Part shown: in pieces, positions 14,036 through 28,020 of the stretch | Position numbering within the stretch: position 1 is the stretch's first letter | How the letters are laid out: the number at the start of each line of letters is the position of its first letter | DNA from: Anarhynchus alexandrinus | Lineage: Eukaryota > Chordata > Aves > Charadriiformes > Charadriidae | Direction: 5' to 3' | DNA length: 64,000 nucleotides | NCBI GenBank assembly: GCA_008711295.1 | Contig: VUYV01000179.1 | Span: forward strand, 1,988,823 to 2,052,822 | The notes under the pieces: generated by a model | The model's database searches: none | What the model was told of the DNA's origin: nothing | What the model saw: only the letters and a program-made list of their open reading frames with translations | Translations under genes and position numbers: made by a program

Positions 14036-17000
14036 TCATACTATCAGCAATATACTTATAAACTGAATTAATTCAGGCAATTCTCTAGAGACTCCGAGAT
14101 GCAGGCTCGTTTGATCTATTCATTTCTAAAGTGGAAAACACAAGAGTAAATGTTAACAGTCTCATCTGTTTTGACAAGTGTGGCTGAGACTCCTCTGTAC
14201 ATGGACTTCACTCCTGTTTGGAGATACATCGTGTTCAGGAGCTCCCAACATTTGATATGCAATCCTCAAAATACTTACACCATCATCACCACTGAAGGTA
14301 CACACAGTGCAGGTCTGACAGTATCCATACATCCGCTAGATACTGCTGCAATTTTAATCCCCAGCTATTTCTTTTATAAAGTTCTGAGCCAGAGCCAAGG
14401 ATAATACCAGTGCTTTTACATCAAAGGGATGTACAAACGTTAACTAATTACAACACATAACTGAGGTAGACAAGTAATCTAAGATGCCCCAGGGAGACAA
14501 AAACAAATGTCTAATTGGATTATTTTATTAGTCAAATTCCCCCATGGTACAAAATATGCATTAGTGTCAGGCCCAGCAACATTTACAGCTGTATTAGATA
14601 ATGAGCTTCTTGGAAAAGATCAAGAGAAAACCCTGATCAGATGGAATCTGCGATTAGAGCTGAGAGCTGGAACAGATTAATATTACTATTAATGAGCTAA
14701 AGGATAGGCTAGAGCTAACAAGATACATGGGCTCCAGAGCAAAGAGAAAAATGTAGCCACATGTTATGGCTTACAGCAGTAGGATTAAACCCTTATGTTT
14801 TTTCCAAAAGGAAAAAAGGAATGTTTAGAAAATAAACCTGAATGCAGCATAGATGTTACTAACATTCCTCTGGAAAGAAGGATCCCAGGTTTTAATAAAA
14901 TTCTTACATGTCAGAGTCGGGAATGATAACATGCTACTGTTATTTTTGCAAAATATGTTTGCTTATCTGCACAGATAAGCATGCAACACAAAGAAGCCCT
15001 CATTCCTACCGCCATTTGAAAGTGAGCATCCCTCCGGTTAAACTCAGGGAAGCAGCAGCCACCCCCAGAATGCAGAATTGCCCACGCAAGAACATGTTCC
15101 TTGTCCCTTCGTCCAGGCAGCACAGGAGGTGCACGCTGAGGCCCCGCCACTCGAGCTGCAGGAGCACCAAGCAGTCAGAGAGCAATACCTAAATACCCAG
15201 AGGCAGCACTTAAGAAAGCTGAACAGAAAGAAAACAACTCAGGGGTATGAGGGGAACTCAATCCCAGATCAAATGATCTTTAAAAAGCCACAAACCCGAC
15301 AGGCAAGCGCATGTTTGAAGACGATGTATTGTCTCCTTGGCAGGTTAACTTGGCTGCTGTACAGAGCAGAGGTAAAACAGGCCCTTTTAGAGCATCACAG
15401 TTCCCCAGGAGCTACTAGAACCATCCGTTACCCACGTTATTTTTAAATCACCAAGTTATTTTTATATAGTTACATAGAGGCCACCCCCAAACATCACCAA
15501 AGAAATCTTGAAAGAAGATGCAAGCTCTATTTTAGGAGGCACATCTACATCTCAATCAGCCTCTATTTCTAATGCATTTACTTCAAACAAGAACAGACAT
15601 AAAAATAACTGTTCATGAATGAGAGAGAAAGAAATTTGAATCACAGTCCAATGGAGAGAGAAAGCAGGAGCAATTCAAGGACTTTATTCATGACAATTTC
15701 TTATTCTGTACTCCAGAATTCAGAATTGCAAACTCAGCATTTCAGGATGGAAAGTCGACCCCAAGCTTCACTTGGCATATGCATCTTACTTCAAGACTCC
15801 CTCATGAAAATCTTACTATAGCTAAAGTAAACAGTTAAGTTACTTCTCAAGAGAGGACTGCTGGCTGCCTGGGCCTCATCACATAACGTCAGGAGAACCA
15901 TATCCCCAGGGACACCAGACCAGGAGGAGCACCCTCATGGGAAGGAGAGTCCAAGACCCCAGAGTGTAAGTGAAGTGAAAGGGAGGACAAACTTCAGGAG
16001 GTTTGTACCCCTAAAAGAAAGCGCCTTGCCATGGAGGACTGTGGCAACAGCAGCTCAGCTGGCAAAAAGACGTGACAGAGACCACGATCACTCCAACAGG
16101 GACATTGACACTCTACTTCTGCATGGCAGGCATCAGGGCAGCAAACACCAAGTGTCTGCTTGCTTCACTCACCTACTCACCCCGATACCTTAAACCTATA
16201 AATCTGTACACAGGCCCACCCGATGCAATATTAAAGCCATCTTCAATATGGCATATACATCCGTAAGTAGCAGTCCCCATATTAATGGCATAATAGGACT
16301 CCCTCAAAGTGTTTTGTCTTTCTTCCAATCAAAGTCCTAGACTTACCAACTAACTACCGCAGCAAAATGCTTTGAACAAGGACCATGTGCTGCTATTGAG
16401 AGAAGCAGCAATACAAATACCATGAATGTCACACAGGTAAAAACAGGGTGCTGGCAGCTAAACCAGGTGCTGCTGCTCCAGTCTCTCTGGGGACTGGAAC
16501 TGGTAAACACCACTCTATTAAATACCCAGTTAACGTATAGGATCACTAAAACCAGTTCCCCCACGCGCACTGTACTTTTCAATACTGCTTAAACTCAGTT
16601 GTAAAACTAGCAAGCTCTACAGAAGAAAAGGAAGAGGAAGAGGCTTCCCATGTTACTCAGCCACGTCTTCTCCTGTCTGTTGTGGTCACTAACGTCTTGG
16701 ACTCCCTTTTCACAAATTTTCCACTCTTAAAAGCACTCGGCTGCTTTACCATCTCTGCTCTGACGATGGGATTGGTTCTACAAAGCTCCTGTCCTGGTGC
16801 TGGGAAACCTCCTTTTGATTTCTGGAATATATTTGTTCCTGTCAGGACATGCAAGTTTTTTTCTGCATGATGAAGCCTGCACTTTTTTTTTTTTTTAAGC
16901 ACCCCCACCCTTGTATTTAGAGACAGCAATCCTTTCCCTAACCTCACTTTGCCAGGCCTCGCAAGGGTAAGAACGGAGAGAGAGCACAGGCTCGGGTCTT

Positions 17001-18604
17001 GGAGATGCCCTCTTTGGGATGCAGCAGAAAAGCATCCAAAAACTAAGGCACGGTGCCTTGCTGAAGCCACCTAACTGAAAACGACATACAGGCTGCTTCA
17101 TCACAAGCTAGCGGGCTTCCACTTCAGAGCAGCTGCTCAGCTGGTGGTACATGCACTAGTTCATTTTAAAGTTCACCCACCAAACTCCTACATTCAGAGA
17201 CACAAACCTTCCAGATTTTAGGGCAGGAGAATCACCAACTTGGTCCATCAGTTTAGGAAGCTTTCCTAGTGACAAAAAAAGATAGCAGCTCCTTAGAAAC
17301 TTCATCCCAGCTCACTCTTGATGCCCTCAAGACCTTCTATTTTTAGTATCTATAAATTTACTTCTTATTTAGGTGTTGTTATAGCTGCCACTGAACTAGC
17401 AGAACATCAAGCGTGGGGTTCAACTACGCCAGTTATCCATGGCTGCAGAGCTTGGTGTAAACCGCAGTCAGGTTGGGCTCAGGGTTTACTAGTTCTCACT
17501 CAGCACTGGCCCTGCTAAATCCCAGCTGGCCCCGAGAAGAGCATCCAACCATCCACACTGGGACACGGCCTCAGCCCGGAGCTGGCTTCACACATCTGTG
17601 CAGCACCAGCTGCGGGAAGCCTCTGCGCGGAGCAGCTGGTGTTCTCAATCTGCCAACAGCTCGGCTACACCTTCAGTAACTCACCAGGGACAAATTCTAA
17701 AAGATAGCCTATTAAAGTAATTAACTTAAACCAAATGATTCTTAATTATGGATCTCTCATTATATACATCCCAGCCACAGGTTAAGAATCCAAGGAAGAA
17801 GCGTGCTAGCACAAAATTAAGTACTTTTATAACATACTGTAAAGGATTTTCTATGCAGTAAAACCTGCACAGAGCACTCAATCTGGGACATGGGAAAAAC
17901 TTCCCCTATAAAACCATTTTTGTAGGAAAGGGGTGTGGCACACACAAAAAAGAGGAGGAAATTATTTCAACAACATGGAGAACTGCTTTTTTTTCGTACA
18001 CTTACAGGAAGTCAGCCAACGTGAACATGCAGGGCAGCAACAGCTCTTCCATATCCGAGAACCAGAAAAATCCATGCCTTCAAAGGGAGGAAGGAGGAAG
18101 CTCTCTTGGATGAATGCCATCACCATCTGCTACCGAGATTTCTCTTAAAACACTGATTTTTCCCAGCATCTACAGTGCAGTTGAAAGCCATCCAAAGATC
18201 TCTCTCTTTTAAGCCTCTGAAGCATTTTTTTACAAGAGACCTGCTGCAGAAGAGAGCAGATCTAGAGCAGCGTGAGAACTGGTGGCATCCAGGAGCCTTT
18301 GGGCAGCCCAGAGGCTGATTTTTCTCAGTCAGAAGGTTCTGCTGAAATAACCAGCACAAGAAGACACCAGCTTTAATGGCCAAGGCAGAAAATGCAAACG
18401 CTGCCTCTCTTCACCACCTCCCCGCTGCTACTTGGAGCCCTCCGTGCTGGGAAGGAGCCTCACATGTCTGTCCGTCCTTTCCAAGCGCTCACCAGCCAGG
18501 CAACGATGAGGAGGATGAGAAACTCAAGAGGCAGAGCACGGGAAGAGCATCGCAGTGTGAACCTCTACACTCTCCTCTTGCCCAGCACTTGGGGCTGGGA
18601 CAGA

Positions 18605-18897
18605 TGTTTTAGTAGGGCATGTTGCGATAGGACAAGGGGTAATGGTTTTAAACTGAAAGAGGGTAGATTTAGACTAGATAGAAGGAAGAAATTTTTTATC
18701 ATGTGAGCGGTGAAACACTAGAACAGGTTGCCCACAGAGGGGGTAGATGCCCCATCCCTGGGAACATTCAAGGTCAGGTTGGACGGGCCTCTGAGCAACC
18801 TGATCTCATGGAAGATGTCCCTGCTCGTTGCAGGGGGGTTGGACTAGATGACCTCTAAAGGTCCCTTCCAACCCAAACCGTGCTATGATTCTGTGAC
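18605..18897 (+). mobile_element. CR1 LINE, end of ORF2 and 3' UTR (antisense to PANK2)
   Basis: The + strand encodes a CR1 ORF2 tail (CDRTRGNGFKLKEGRFRLD, then RRKKFF). The CR1 3' region follows: ACAGGTTGCCCACAGAGG, ATTCAAGGTCAGGTTGGACG, GGTTGGACTAGATGACC, and a TATGATTCTGTGA tail. It is 5' truncated, with an in-frame stop after RKKFFIM. Confidence 0.92.
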
Positions 18898-21800
18898 CTT
18901 CCGGGAAGTGTTTAGTCTCTCCCTGGGTATTTGGACATTTACAAGAAAGGCAGGAAATCCTCTTCTCAAAGCCAGAACCGCGCTCCATTCAAAACCTTCT
19001 ACAGTCTTTTCCCTAAAGAAACCCTATATATTACTTTGTTGGCACGATGACAGCCACTAACCCCACTCTCAAACATTGTGTAAGACAAAAAAATAAATCC
19101 AACGCTATTCAGTGTGAAAAGCAGCAGGAGTACAAAGAAGGTGACTTAAGGAACTGGCAAGATTGTGGCACCACTCAGCAGGTCAGGCACAAAATGATGA
19201 ACCTTATTTTCACTTGCTTCCCTAATGAAACATACAGCAACAGCAGCTATAAAGTATCTTAAAGCAATTTTTTTCCCAAGAAAAAAATTCTTCATCTTTT
19301 GGCCTGACAAAGTATTGTTTTCTCGTAGCATTTCTCGCACTTTTAAAAAGCAGCTCTATACATACATTTTCATACACACAATTTACATACAGCTCTTTGC
19401 CTTAAAAATAAAACTTCTTCTAATGGACAAATCTGTGGATACGCAACAACAAACAAAAGAGCAGTCTGCAAACAAAGTTAAGGGCTTACAGCTAGCAGTA
19501 AATAACCTCACATACAGAAAAGCTCAAGGATACTACGTGTTCCCACAGCAAGAGCGCTGCCACCCTCCCTTCATCTTCAAATCCCTTTTAGAGTTAGGCG
19601 GTAAGCTCTTTGGGGCAAGAAAAACAGAATGTTTTTATTTGTTATGTAAATTACTTCATAAAAGTGGATAGTATATAAATAAAAAAAAATTCAACAGACT
19701 TATTTTGAAAGCTGCGGAAGTGTCAAGATGAAAGAGGCGATATAATTAAAGATCTCCATGGTGGATTTTCTTCATAGGACAAGCAGCTCAAGTCGTATTT
19801 CAGACTGATCCTTAAGTTAGGAGCCAATTATACCAGACGCTAAAAAGATTTGCCTGCAGAGGAGCAATGAAGACTGACGATTTAGTTGAGCCTATGACAG
19901 CATCTCTACACTTACTCTAAAATATTCAACGTTATATTTTAATAGTGTTAAATTTTACAGATGGGAAAAAAAAATTTCATCATCATTTAATATAAAGTGA
20001 CACTAAGTCTACATATCCTCCCATCTCTAAAAATAGGCTCTGCTAGGAATTCACATTTCATACACCATTCCAACACATAAAAAGGTATTTAAAAACTCAA
20101 AGCTTAAATTTTGTACTGCAAAGGAGCTGCCAAAACATTTTTTTATTTGTACCTCTAATTGGATACTGTGTATACTGAGATTTTAAAGCAATGTGTACGT
20201 TATGTCTTTCCATGATTCTGACAGAAGACACTAAAACTTAAAAAACAAAAAAAGGGGGATCAGTTGAAAGGACTACAGTATGGATGAGGATGTGCTTTTT
20301 TTTTTTTTTTAAACCACACATGCATACATTTTTAGAAACTACTTGCAGGATGTTCTTCTTGACGTTTTAGTTATAGGCTTTATTTTGGAATTCATGAATA
20401 CCCTACAATACAAATACACTTTATGCAACTTACTTACTTACTTCCCCGTCCCTTTTGTCAAACAGTAAAACATTATGGATGATGCCTAGCAAAAACATCA
20501 AAAGAAGCTTCTTTTTTTTTTTTCCAGAGAACTAACAAACAGACTACAGAAAGGAGAAGCATACTTTGTTACCCAGGGAAATAACCTAAACTCATCTCTG
20601 CCAAGGAAACCAGGTTTTCAGGAAGGAGAAGAGCAGTGGAGCAGCACAGGAGAGCTAGGAGAGAATGAGGGAAGGGGAAAAGGGGGGAAGCTGATGAACT
20701 GCATCACTGTCCTATTTCTCTTATCATGAGGAATATTCATTACAACAAAATATCCCGCTGCTCATTATGATCTGGTCATCATCAGTCTTATGCCTGGCAC
20801 TTAAACCTACCCACAGCAAGCCATGTGTTATCCCACAATTACATTAACGTAAATGTAAATGTAAATATCCTCTTTACTCATCTGGGGTATTTCCAGTCCA
20901 GTTTTTAAGCGTAGATTTCAATAACGGTACCAATAATTCATTACCAGAAAGGAATTCTTCTGTATTGTCTCTGGAGCTGATAAAGCTTTTTCTGTACTAT
21001 CATTTCTGCCTGTACTAATAATCCTGTCAAGTTCCTCTTCACATCCCAGCAACATTAATACTCCAAAGCAGCTAGGAACTTCAACAAATCTCTGCTTCAC
21101 AACATTTTCAAGGACACTTCTCACTCCCGTATGAGAGCAACAGCGTCCTTGACTTCTTCTCCTTTTGCCTGTGGCACACTGAAAATCATGGTGCCTGCGA
21201 TAAAGCTCTTTAGTTCCTTGAAGTGCACCAAGAACACATTTAATAGCCCAAGGTGCACGAAAGCACACAGCTCGGACATTGATTGTACTGTTGCAGGTCA
21301 GGTTATTTCAGATATATCCAATCTAATTCCCCTCGGTCTCAGACCTGCCCTGATCTCTGCAGTGAAACAGTCCTCGCTGCACATTACCGGTACAGACAGA
21401 CGACTACAGAGGAAGAAAGATCACGAGCTTGAACTGCAGCCCGCTGAAATCCTTTCATTCCTGGGGAAGCAGGGCTCATCTGCCAGGGCATCTGCCAGCA
21501 CAGGCAGCAAGACAAGCCTCAAGGTCACCGAGCTTGTCTGCCACATACCAGCAGCAGACAAGTGGGAGCTAAAGTAGGACATTTTTGATCATACGCCCAT
21601 TAAGCGGTTTGCTTTCATTTAGGCTTGCTTGAATCTTCCTTAATGTGGGATTGAGCATTTTAACTTCAAAATGTAATTTACTCTGGCATCAGAAATTGTC
21701 CCTATTAAGCGATATACTCGTTCAAGCACATTTCTCTTCCAATTATCACAAAAATCATTTAGGAAAGACAGGCTACGCTGTAAACCCAAATCATACTGAC

Positions 21801-23059
21801 CTTCCAGACTGGATTCAAATCTTGTCTTGGAAGCTGCCAGAACACCTATTTTCCTAAAAGTATCCCACGCCAGTCTCTGCATTTAACTTTACTGCAGCAA
21901 ACCAGAATCTTAATGCCCAACTTTAAACTAAATTTTCCATACAAGAAACAGAAACTGCCCTCAAGCAAGACAGAAGAGTACAATCATCTAATGGATAGCT
22001 CCACCTATGTCCACCCGAATTTTCATACCAGAGATCTCCTTCATTTCCCTACAGCTAGCTGCAACCTATTAAGTAGCATGTCTCTAATTAACAACACCAC
22101 AGCTCCCACTGGTATGTTTCGCTGTGACCTCCTCACAATGACAGCCACACAAGTGGACTTTCGCATACAAAGTTGGTTTTGCTGCATCCAAATCACAAGG
22201 ATACTCACCACTGCTAGTGCCATTACATCCCTCTACTAAATTTCTCTTTCATCCTATTAATTCTTGGGTAAGCAGAAAACCCCATGATTACCTCAGTTAT
22301 TCAACATTAACTTTACAATCATTTCCTGGTGCAGGATCACACCATTAATCCAGCACGATCTGGAAATGAAAGGAAGGGAGAGGCAAAGGGAACGCAGGTT
22401 AACACAGCCACGCTGACATTAAATTAGCATTGCTAAACTGCACTTGCCTGAAATTAGTAATGCAAACAGCATCCAGTTCAGCAAATGTCTTTGAAAGTCT
22501 TTTGAGATATAATTCCTATTTTTCACAGTAAGACAGGGCAAAAGAGAAGCTTCTTTTTTTCCCCAGCAACCAAATAAACAGAAAGAACACCATTTAGACA
22601 TTTACATTAATTCGGTAACAGTATCATCTCAGCATTGCCAGCCAACAGACGGAGTCTTGCTACGAGATGCAGGACAATTTTATTCCTGTTCTCAGCCTGC
22701 ACTCATTTGCTGATGTCCTTTAACAGCTGCACAGGTAATGCTATTGATTGATGCTATTTCATTTTCAGGGTATGGCAATTTCCTTCCAACAGGAAGGATT
22801 CCAGTGCAAGTAAAGAAATAATCATTCAGTTCCACTTCAAACATGGCTGAAGTAAGTCACCAGCCACAGCCACCTGAACAGCAGCTCCTGCTGCTGCCAA
22901 AATGAAGGCTGCCATCCATTTTGCGCTTAACTCGCTCCACAGACCATTTCCAATATGGCATTTAAAAACGTGGTTTGGGGGACAGTTTTTTTCCTTACAA
23001 AGCCTGGCTCGGTCTGTGCCCAGTCCCTGCCAAACCTGCAGGGTTCTCCCCTCCCAAAA

Positions 23060-23606
23060 TTTACACCATTCTCTTTGCTCTCTGTTGCTTTTCTTCCACC
23101 AGTCACCAGTCCAGCCACACAGCCTTCACCCCCTGGCTCTGGCTGCACACCCTGGCCCCTCCGTCTGTCCTTCTGTCTCCCTTTCCTCACCCTCTGTGTC
23201 CTTACTAGTGACCTTCCCTCCCTCCCCCTCCAGTCCAAGGTCCCTGACTGGGCCACCCCAGCGCCCGCCACAGCCCCCACCGCTATGTCCCGCCGCACCA
23301 GGCCTGTCGCCGCCTCACCCTCGATCTCCCAGAGCTCCTCCAGCTCAGCTTGTCCCATCCTCCACCCCAACCTGCTGAGCCCGTGTCACCATCCCACCAT
23401 GTCCCCACCGGCCTGTCCCCAAACTGGCCATGACAGACAAGTCATCACCCCACCGTGTCCCCAAAATGGGCACACTGGTCCTCAAACTGGGCATACAGGG
23501 CCCATTACCCCCCGCCCCCACATCCCTCCCTGCCTCACCCCACTGCTGGTCTCCCCCTGCCCCATTTCTGCCCCGCCATTAAGGACTCCCCTTTCCCCCA
23601 GCCCCA
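23060..23606. repeat. C/T-rich low-complexity stretch with diverged tandem units
   Basis: The + strand is strongly pyrimidine-rich. Units like CCCCACCGTGTCCCCAAA-TGG recur with changes at about 23380-23500. It abuts the assembly gap. A 346-codon frame running through it and the N run is not a gene. Confidence 0.7.
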
Positions 23607-23866
23607 NNNNNNNNNNNNNNNNNNNNNNNNNNNNNNNNNNNNNNNNNNNNNNNNNNNNNNNNNNNNNNNNNNNNNNNNNNNNNNNNNNNNNNNNNNNNNN
23701 NNNNNNNNNNNNNNNNNNNNNNNNNNNNNNNNNNNNNNNNNNNNNNNNNNNNNNNNNNNNNNNNNNNNNNNNNNNNNNNNNNNNNNNNNNNNNNNNNNNN
23801 NNNNNNNNNNNNNNNNNNNNNNNNNNNNNNNNNNNNNNNNNNNNNNNNNNNNNNNNNNNNNNNNNN
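23607..23866. other. Assembly gap (260 N)
   Basis: A run of N inside the PANK2 CpG island. No start codon occurs on the minus strand between 24062 and the gap edge, and no further PANK2 coding sequence is found below the gap until 13992. The first PANK2 coding exon is therefore most likely hidden here. Confidence 0.9.
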
Positions 23867-24450
23867 GGGCCGCCCGCCCCGCCGCGCCGCGCTCCTCACA
23901 GCCGCCACCGCCGCAGCCACCGCCTCCAGCGCGCCTGCGCCAAACGGCCCCCCGCCCGGCGCGCGCGCCCCCGGCCCCGGGGGGAGGCGGGATAGGCTGT
24001 GAGGTGCCCCCCCACCCCCCCTCCGCGCCCTCCGCCGCACGGAACGACAGGCGGCTCCGCCAATGGGAGACAGGGATCGGACGGCAGCGGGGCGCCAGGC
24101 CTGCCCCCCCCGCGCTCGGCCGCGGATAGTGACAAACGCGACTACCCAATCGAAGGCGCGAGCTCAGTACGGGGCGGGGATTAAGGCGCCCGCGGGGGCG
24201 GGCCGATATGCGGCAGCGCTGGCCTATGGTTTTCCTTTGGCAAGAGAATGACACAACAACTGTCCAATGATGTGAGGCAGTTGCCCGGTCAGGGCGGGAG
24301 AAGGCAGAATGATTGACAGGCCGGGTAACTACGGCAACGCAGAAGGGGGCCGTAAGGAAGACCGCAGTAGGCCCAGTTGGACTGGCCCGCGCGGGGGGGG
24401 CTGCTTTGCATACGATTTGCATATGCAGATAGCGAGGCCTCCTTCATCCC
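23867..24450 (-). promoter_or_regulatory. PANK2: CpG-island promoter of PANK2
   Basis: Very GC- and CpG-rich sequence upstream of the missing first exon. Visible elements are an NRF1-like GCGCCTGCGC (23931-23940), CCAAT boxes at about 24060 (GCCAATGGG), 24145 (CCCAATCGA) and 24264 (TCCAATGATG), and GC boxes near 24173 (GGGGCGGGG) and 24191 (GCGGGGGCGGG). No TATA box is placed convincingly. The expected mode is broad, constitutive initiation. Confidence 0.75.
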
Positions 24451-24611
24451 CTCACGGCTCTGTGGCCCCCTGGCCCCCGCCATGTCGGGCCTGTGCCCCA
24501 CGGCCTCCCCCCACAGCCCTCCCTGGGCGGCAGCGCAGGGCCGGCCTGGCGCCATTTAGGACTGGGGCCTAAACCTCGTTCCCCACCTACACCTCGCCCC
24601 TTTCTCCAGCT

Positions 24612-24649
24612 CCGCCTTCATTAGCCATCTCTGCCTTCATTAGCCATCT
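24612..24649. repeat. 19-bp tandem duplication
   Basis: Two adjacent copies of CTGCCTTCATTAGCCATCT, with one mismatch in the first copy. Confidence 0.9.
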
Positions 24650-24885
24650 CCGGGGAGCTCCAGACTGTCACTGCTGATGCTGCCTGTGAGGACGCTCTGT
24701 CCCAAAGAGCTGCTGGAAAGCCTCATCTCTGAAGGCCGCCTCTCTGGGCCACAATAACAGCACTAACACGAAGTGACATAGAATCAGATGTTTCTGAGCT
24801 CGACACATCCTGGAGGACAACTAGCAGGTCTCCGGCCTCGTTGGGGAGGGCTAAGGTTTCCCTCCTACAGAGGAAGAGGCAGATA

Positions 24886-24962
24886 GAATCATAGAATCAT
24901 AGAATTAGTGAGGTTGGAAGGGACCTTTAAGATCATCAAGTCCAACCGTTAACCTACCCTGG
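24886..24962 (-). mobile_element. CR1 LINE, extreme 3' end
   Basis: Reads AGAATCATAGAATCATAGAA, then GAGGTTGGAAGGGACC, then AAGATCATCAAGTCCAACC. This is the reverse complement of the CR1 3' terminus, including two copies of the 8-bp tail unit. Confidence 0.9.
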
Positions 24963-24992
24963 ACAGCAGATGGACAGCAGATGGACAGCAGA
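24961..24992. repeat. 11-bp tandem repeat, about three copies
   Basis: GGACAGCAGAT is repeated 2.9 times directly at the truncated end of the CR1 fragment. Confidence 0.9.
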
Positions 24993-27509
24993 AAGAAGTC
25001 CTGTTCCCCTTCACAGGGCCTCAGAGATCAAGCTGGATCCAAACTGCCTCTTCCAGTGAGGGCAGGTGAAAACACTCAAGTTCTTCAAAGTAGAAAGGAC
25101 GAACACAACAAAACGAGAGCCAAGACAGGAGATTTAGGAGAAGAGACAAAGAAACAAGGGTCAAAGATTCGGGATACCTCCAACCCAATCCAACCCAATC
25201 TAGCTCGCCTATAAATCACAACGTAATCTAAGTTAATTTAAGTAATTTAAGTGCTGATGCATCCTGTTCTTTAAACTCTGGCCCTACATTTATCAATGCT
25301 TAGCTAACAACTGCAGCAGGAGCCATCCAGGCAGCAGAAAAATTGAGGCGACCATAAAAAGGGATGCAAGCAACAATAAACAGGACAACATTCAAGAGAA
25401 AAACAGACTCCCAGACTATATTATGCTATAACAGCTCTCGTTGTAACACAATGGAGGTTCCTAGGTGGAATGTTAATTGATGTCTTACATACCTAGAGCA
25501 CGGCCAAGCGTGGAACTGCAACCCAGTGACCCACGGTGCTCTTCACCTGCATCACGTTAATCTCAGCTCACCGCAATCCTCAGGCATTAATTCGATACCA
25601 AAGGGATAAGCAACTGACATTCAAAAAAGGTGTAATAATTTCAGTAAGAATTTGCTGAATACTGCTTGCTGTGGTGAAAACAAGGCAAAGACATGGGTCA
25701 AATTTCATTTGTGTAATTTTAATATCCTGTTGGGCAAGTGCAGGAAGCATATAAATCGGGTTGGTACCGATATGAGATAAAGCATAACTTCTCTGAATAA
25801 GAATAACCCTTCTTCAAAAAAGTGTTGCCCTCATTTTGTTAAAAACCAAACACACTGAGCTTCGCTGCCTGAATGTGTTTCATATACCCGGGTTGTATGT
25901 CAAGAAATCTAGCTGGGAAAGCAGAAAGCGAGGAGAGCTAGCAGGCTGTCTCAGCTGTGAATACACAGTAGAGCCCTTGGGAGCCTCTTCTGTAAAAGGC
26001 AGCATGGAGAGGGCACGTAACGCTACTGAAAAGAGCTGTTTCCATCATGCTGCTTCCTACTTGTCCCCAAAAGGCATACGGTGCAGGTCGGCTCACCCCC
26101 AGGGCTCCCTCACCAGCGAGGGGTGAGCTGGAGCTGGGCACAGCAGTGGTTTTGGTGATCTTGGCATCTCTTTTCTGCACGTCAGGCCAAGCCCAAAGCT
26201 GTTCAGCAGATGAGGAGTAGTACCTGGGGAACAAACACTGCTGCGCACCAGAGCTGAACCCAAGGTGGCAAAGGTGGCTGAGCTCCCTTTTCTGTAAAAG
26301 ATCCCGGGATCTGATTCAACCAATCTGGATCATGGAGGAAGAAGCGCGAGCAATGTGCTGGGCTTGGTGCATACTGTCCATCTCAGCACACATCTGCTCA
26401 TGGTGTCCACCCAGTTACATCCAGTCCTTTCCCTGCCAGTCTGCAACCACTCAGCCACAGCTGCCTATGGCCCTGTTTCTCCCAAACACTCTTCTAGCAT
26501 GCAACAGTGTGCAGCTCAGACCTCTGCTTAAAAACCTTTGGTGCATTTCTCTTCCCAGAACTTGTCTGGTTTGTCTTTGGCAACCAAAACATCCTGAGGA
26601 GATGACTTCCACAGCTCAGCTATACACTGCCTTGAGAACCACCCTCCCCATCTTCACCCTGAACCTCTGGGCTTCCTATGACCTGCCATGGTGGACATCC
26701 TCTAGACCAGGAACTGTGCTTGCTCCAAAAAGAGGACAGAAAACTGTCCCCAGATCCTGTCCACCTCTTCCTGATATGGACTGATGGCCTCAGTCTCTCT
26801 GTGTCACTGCCAGTGGTGCCTTTCAAAGCATTTCCTCTGGCAACGGTTTCATAAACCTCCTGCTCCTCAAGACCCCAGCAGAGATCCAGATGTCGCTATA
26901 AGCAACAGAGAGGGCTTTACCTGCCTCTTTCACTAGAGAGAAGACTGTAGATTCAGTCGTTCTTGGCACTGTCTGAACCTACCCCCCAAACCCTAGGAGG
27001 TCACCTCTAGTCTCTAGGATGCTGGAACAGGAGGTGTCACCTCGACATGCCCAACACACAACCCCAAAGATCAAAGCCCTCAGAGGCGGGCCAAGGAGGA
27101 GGAAGAGGTGAGGAAGCTGAATTCCCAGCAGACTCTTCTCGATACGCAGGCAAGGGTTCTCCAGGAAATCCAAATGCAGCTCCACAGCAAGGGAAACAGT
27201 TCAACTCCCACTGACAGAATCGCTTGAAATTGTGTATGGCAAAAGTTGTACCAACAGCCTTCTCTAATTAAAAGCACCTGTCTTCTTAAATGGGAAATCA
27301 AGGTGCATGAACTTGAGCAACGCCCCCAAAAAAAGCAGAGCAGGGCTGTTTGGATCCTTCTTTGCAGCCTTCACTCCCTGAGCAGGTAAGTTAGGTGATT
27401 TAATTCTCCAGCCAACTTCTACATGAAAACTCCTTGCTCCAGAGAGGCTTCAAAAGCTGGTATCTGTCCCTCTCATCTTACAAACACACACAGCAATCTC
27501 AAAAGTTGA
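24993..27509. other. Intergenic region between PANK2 promoter and MAVS 3' end
   Basis: No gene is recognised. The longest frame (+, 26332-26784, 150 codons) is rich in Leu, Pro and Thr and has no motif. Parts of 26520-26700 faintly resemble an old antisense CR1, but not enough to call. Confidence 0.65.
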
Positions 27510-27527
27510 GTGTGAAGTGGCAAACAA

Positions 27528-27533
27528 TTTTAT
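27528..27533 (-). terminator. MAVS: Candidate distal polyadenylation signal of MAVS
   Basis: AATAAA on the minus strand. It is followed, 35-50 bases further along the transcript, by the GU-rich GCTGTGTGTGTTTGTAAG, which is a strong downstream element. Confidence 0.55.
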
Positions 27534-28020
27534 TATACAGTTAGTAAAAGGCTTTTTTTCCATTTTTCTTTTTTTTAAAGATTTGCAGGGACACAGTTCC
27601 CTCCTGCAGGTTCACCTGCTGATCCCGCTTTTAAAGTGCTACATTACAACCGTGAAAATACCGGCACTTCACAGCAGAAAGCTGAACGTGTGCTTTTATC
27701 AAGTCTGAAGTGGTGATAAACCAGCTGTTTCACAAGAATGATTCAGTATGAAAAGGCAAAGCATACAAGCCATTGCTAAAAAGTAGTGGGAAAATAGGTG
27801 AAGAATTTCAAGTGAAGAATTTCGCAGGCAAGTAAAGCATCAGAGAAGAGGGCCTTGGTACGGATGCTGCTGGTTTGGGATCTCACAGACTTCCTCCAAA
27901 TCGCACAGAAAGCATGTGAAGGCACACCCCCCCTCTCTTTACTGAATTTTGGGATGGATTCTGCAGTGTGGTTATGCAAGTTCACGTACTCTGCTTTAAG
28001 ATATGTATTCTGCTTTGTTT

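Noticed and set aside
22955..23995. 346-codon + strand frame across the gap
   Set aside because: It is open because the 260 N translate as X and the flanks are C/T-rich low complexity. PANK2 is on the other strand and no domain is visible.
24760..24800. ACATAGAATCAGATG, possibly a second CR1 tail
   Set aside because: Only one partial tail unit and no adjoining CR1 3'UTR sequence.
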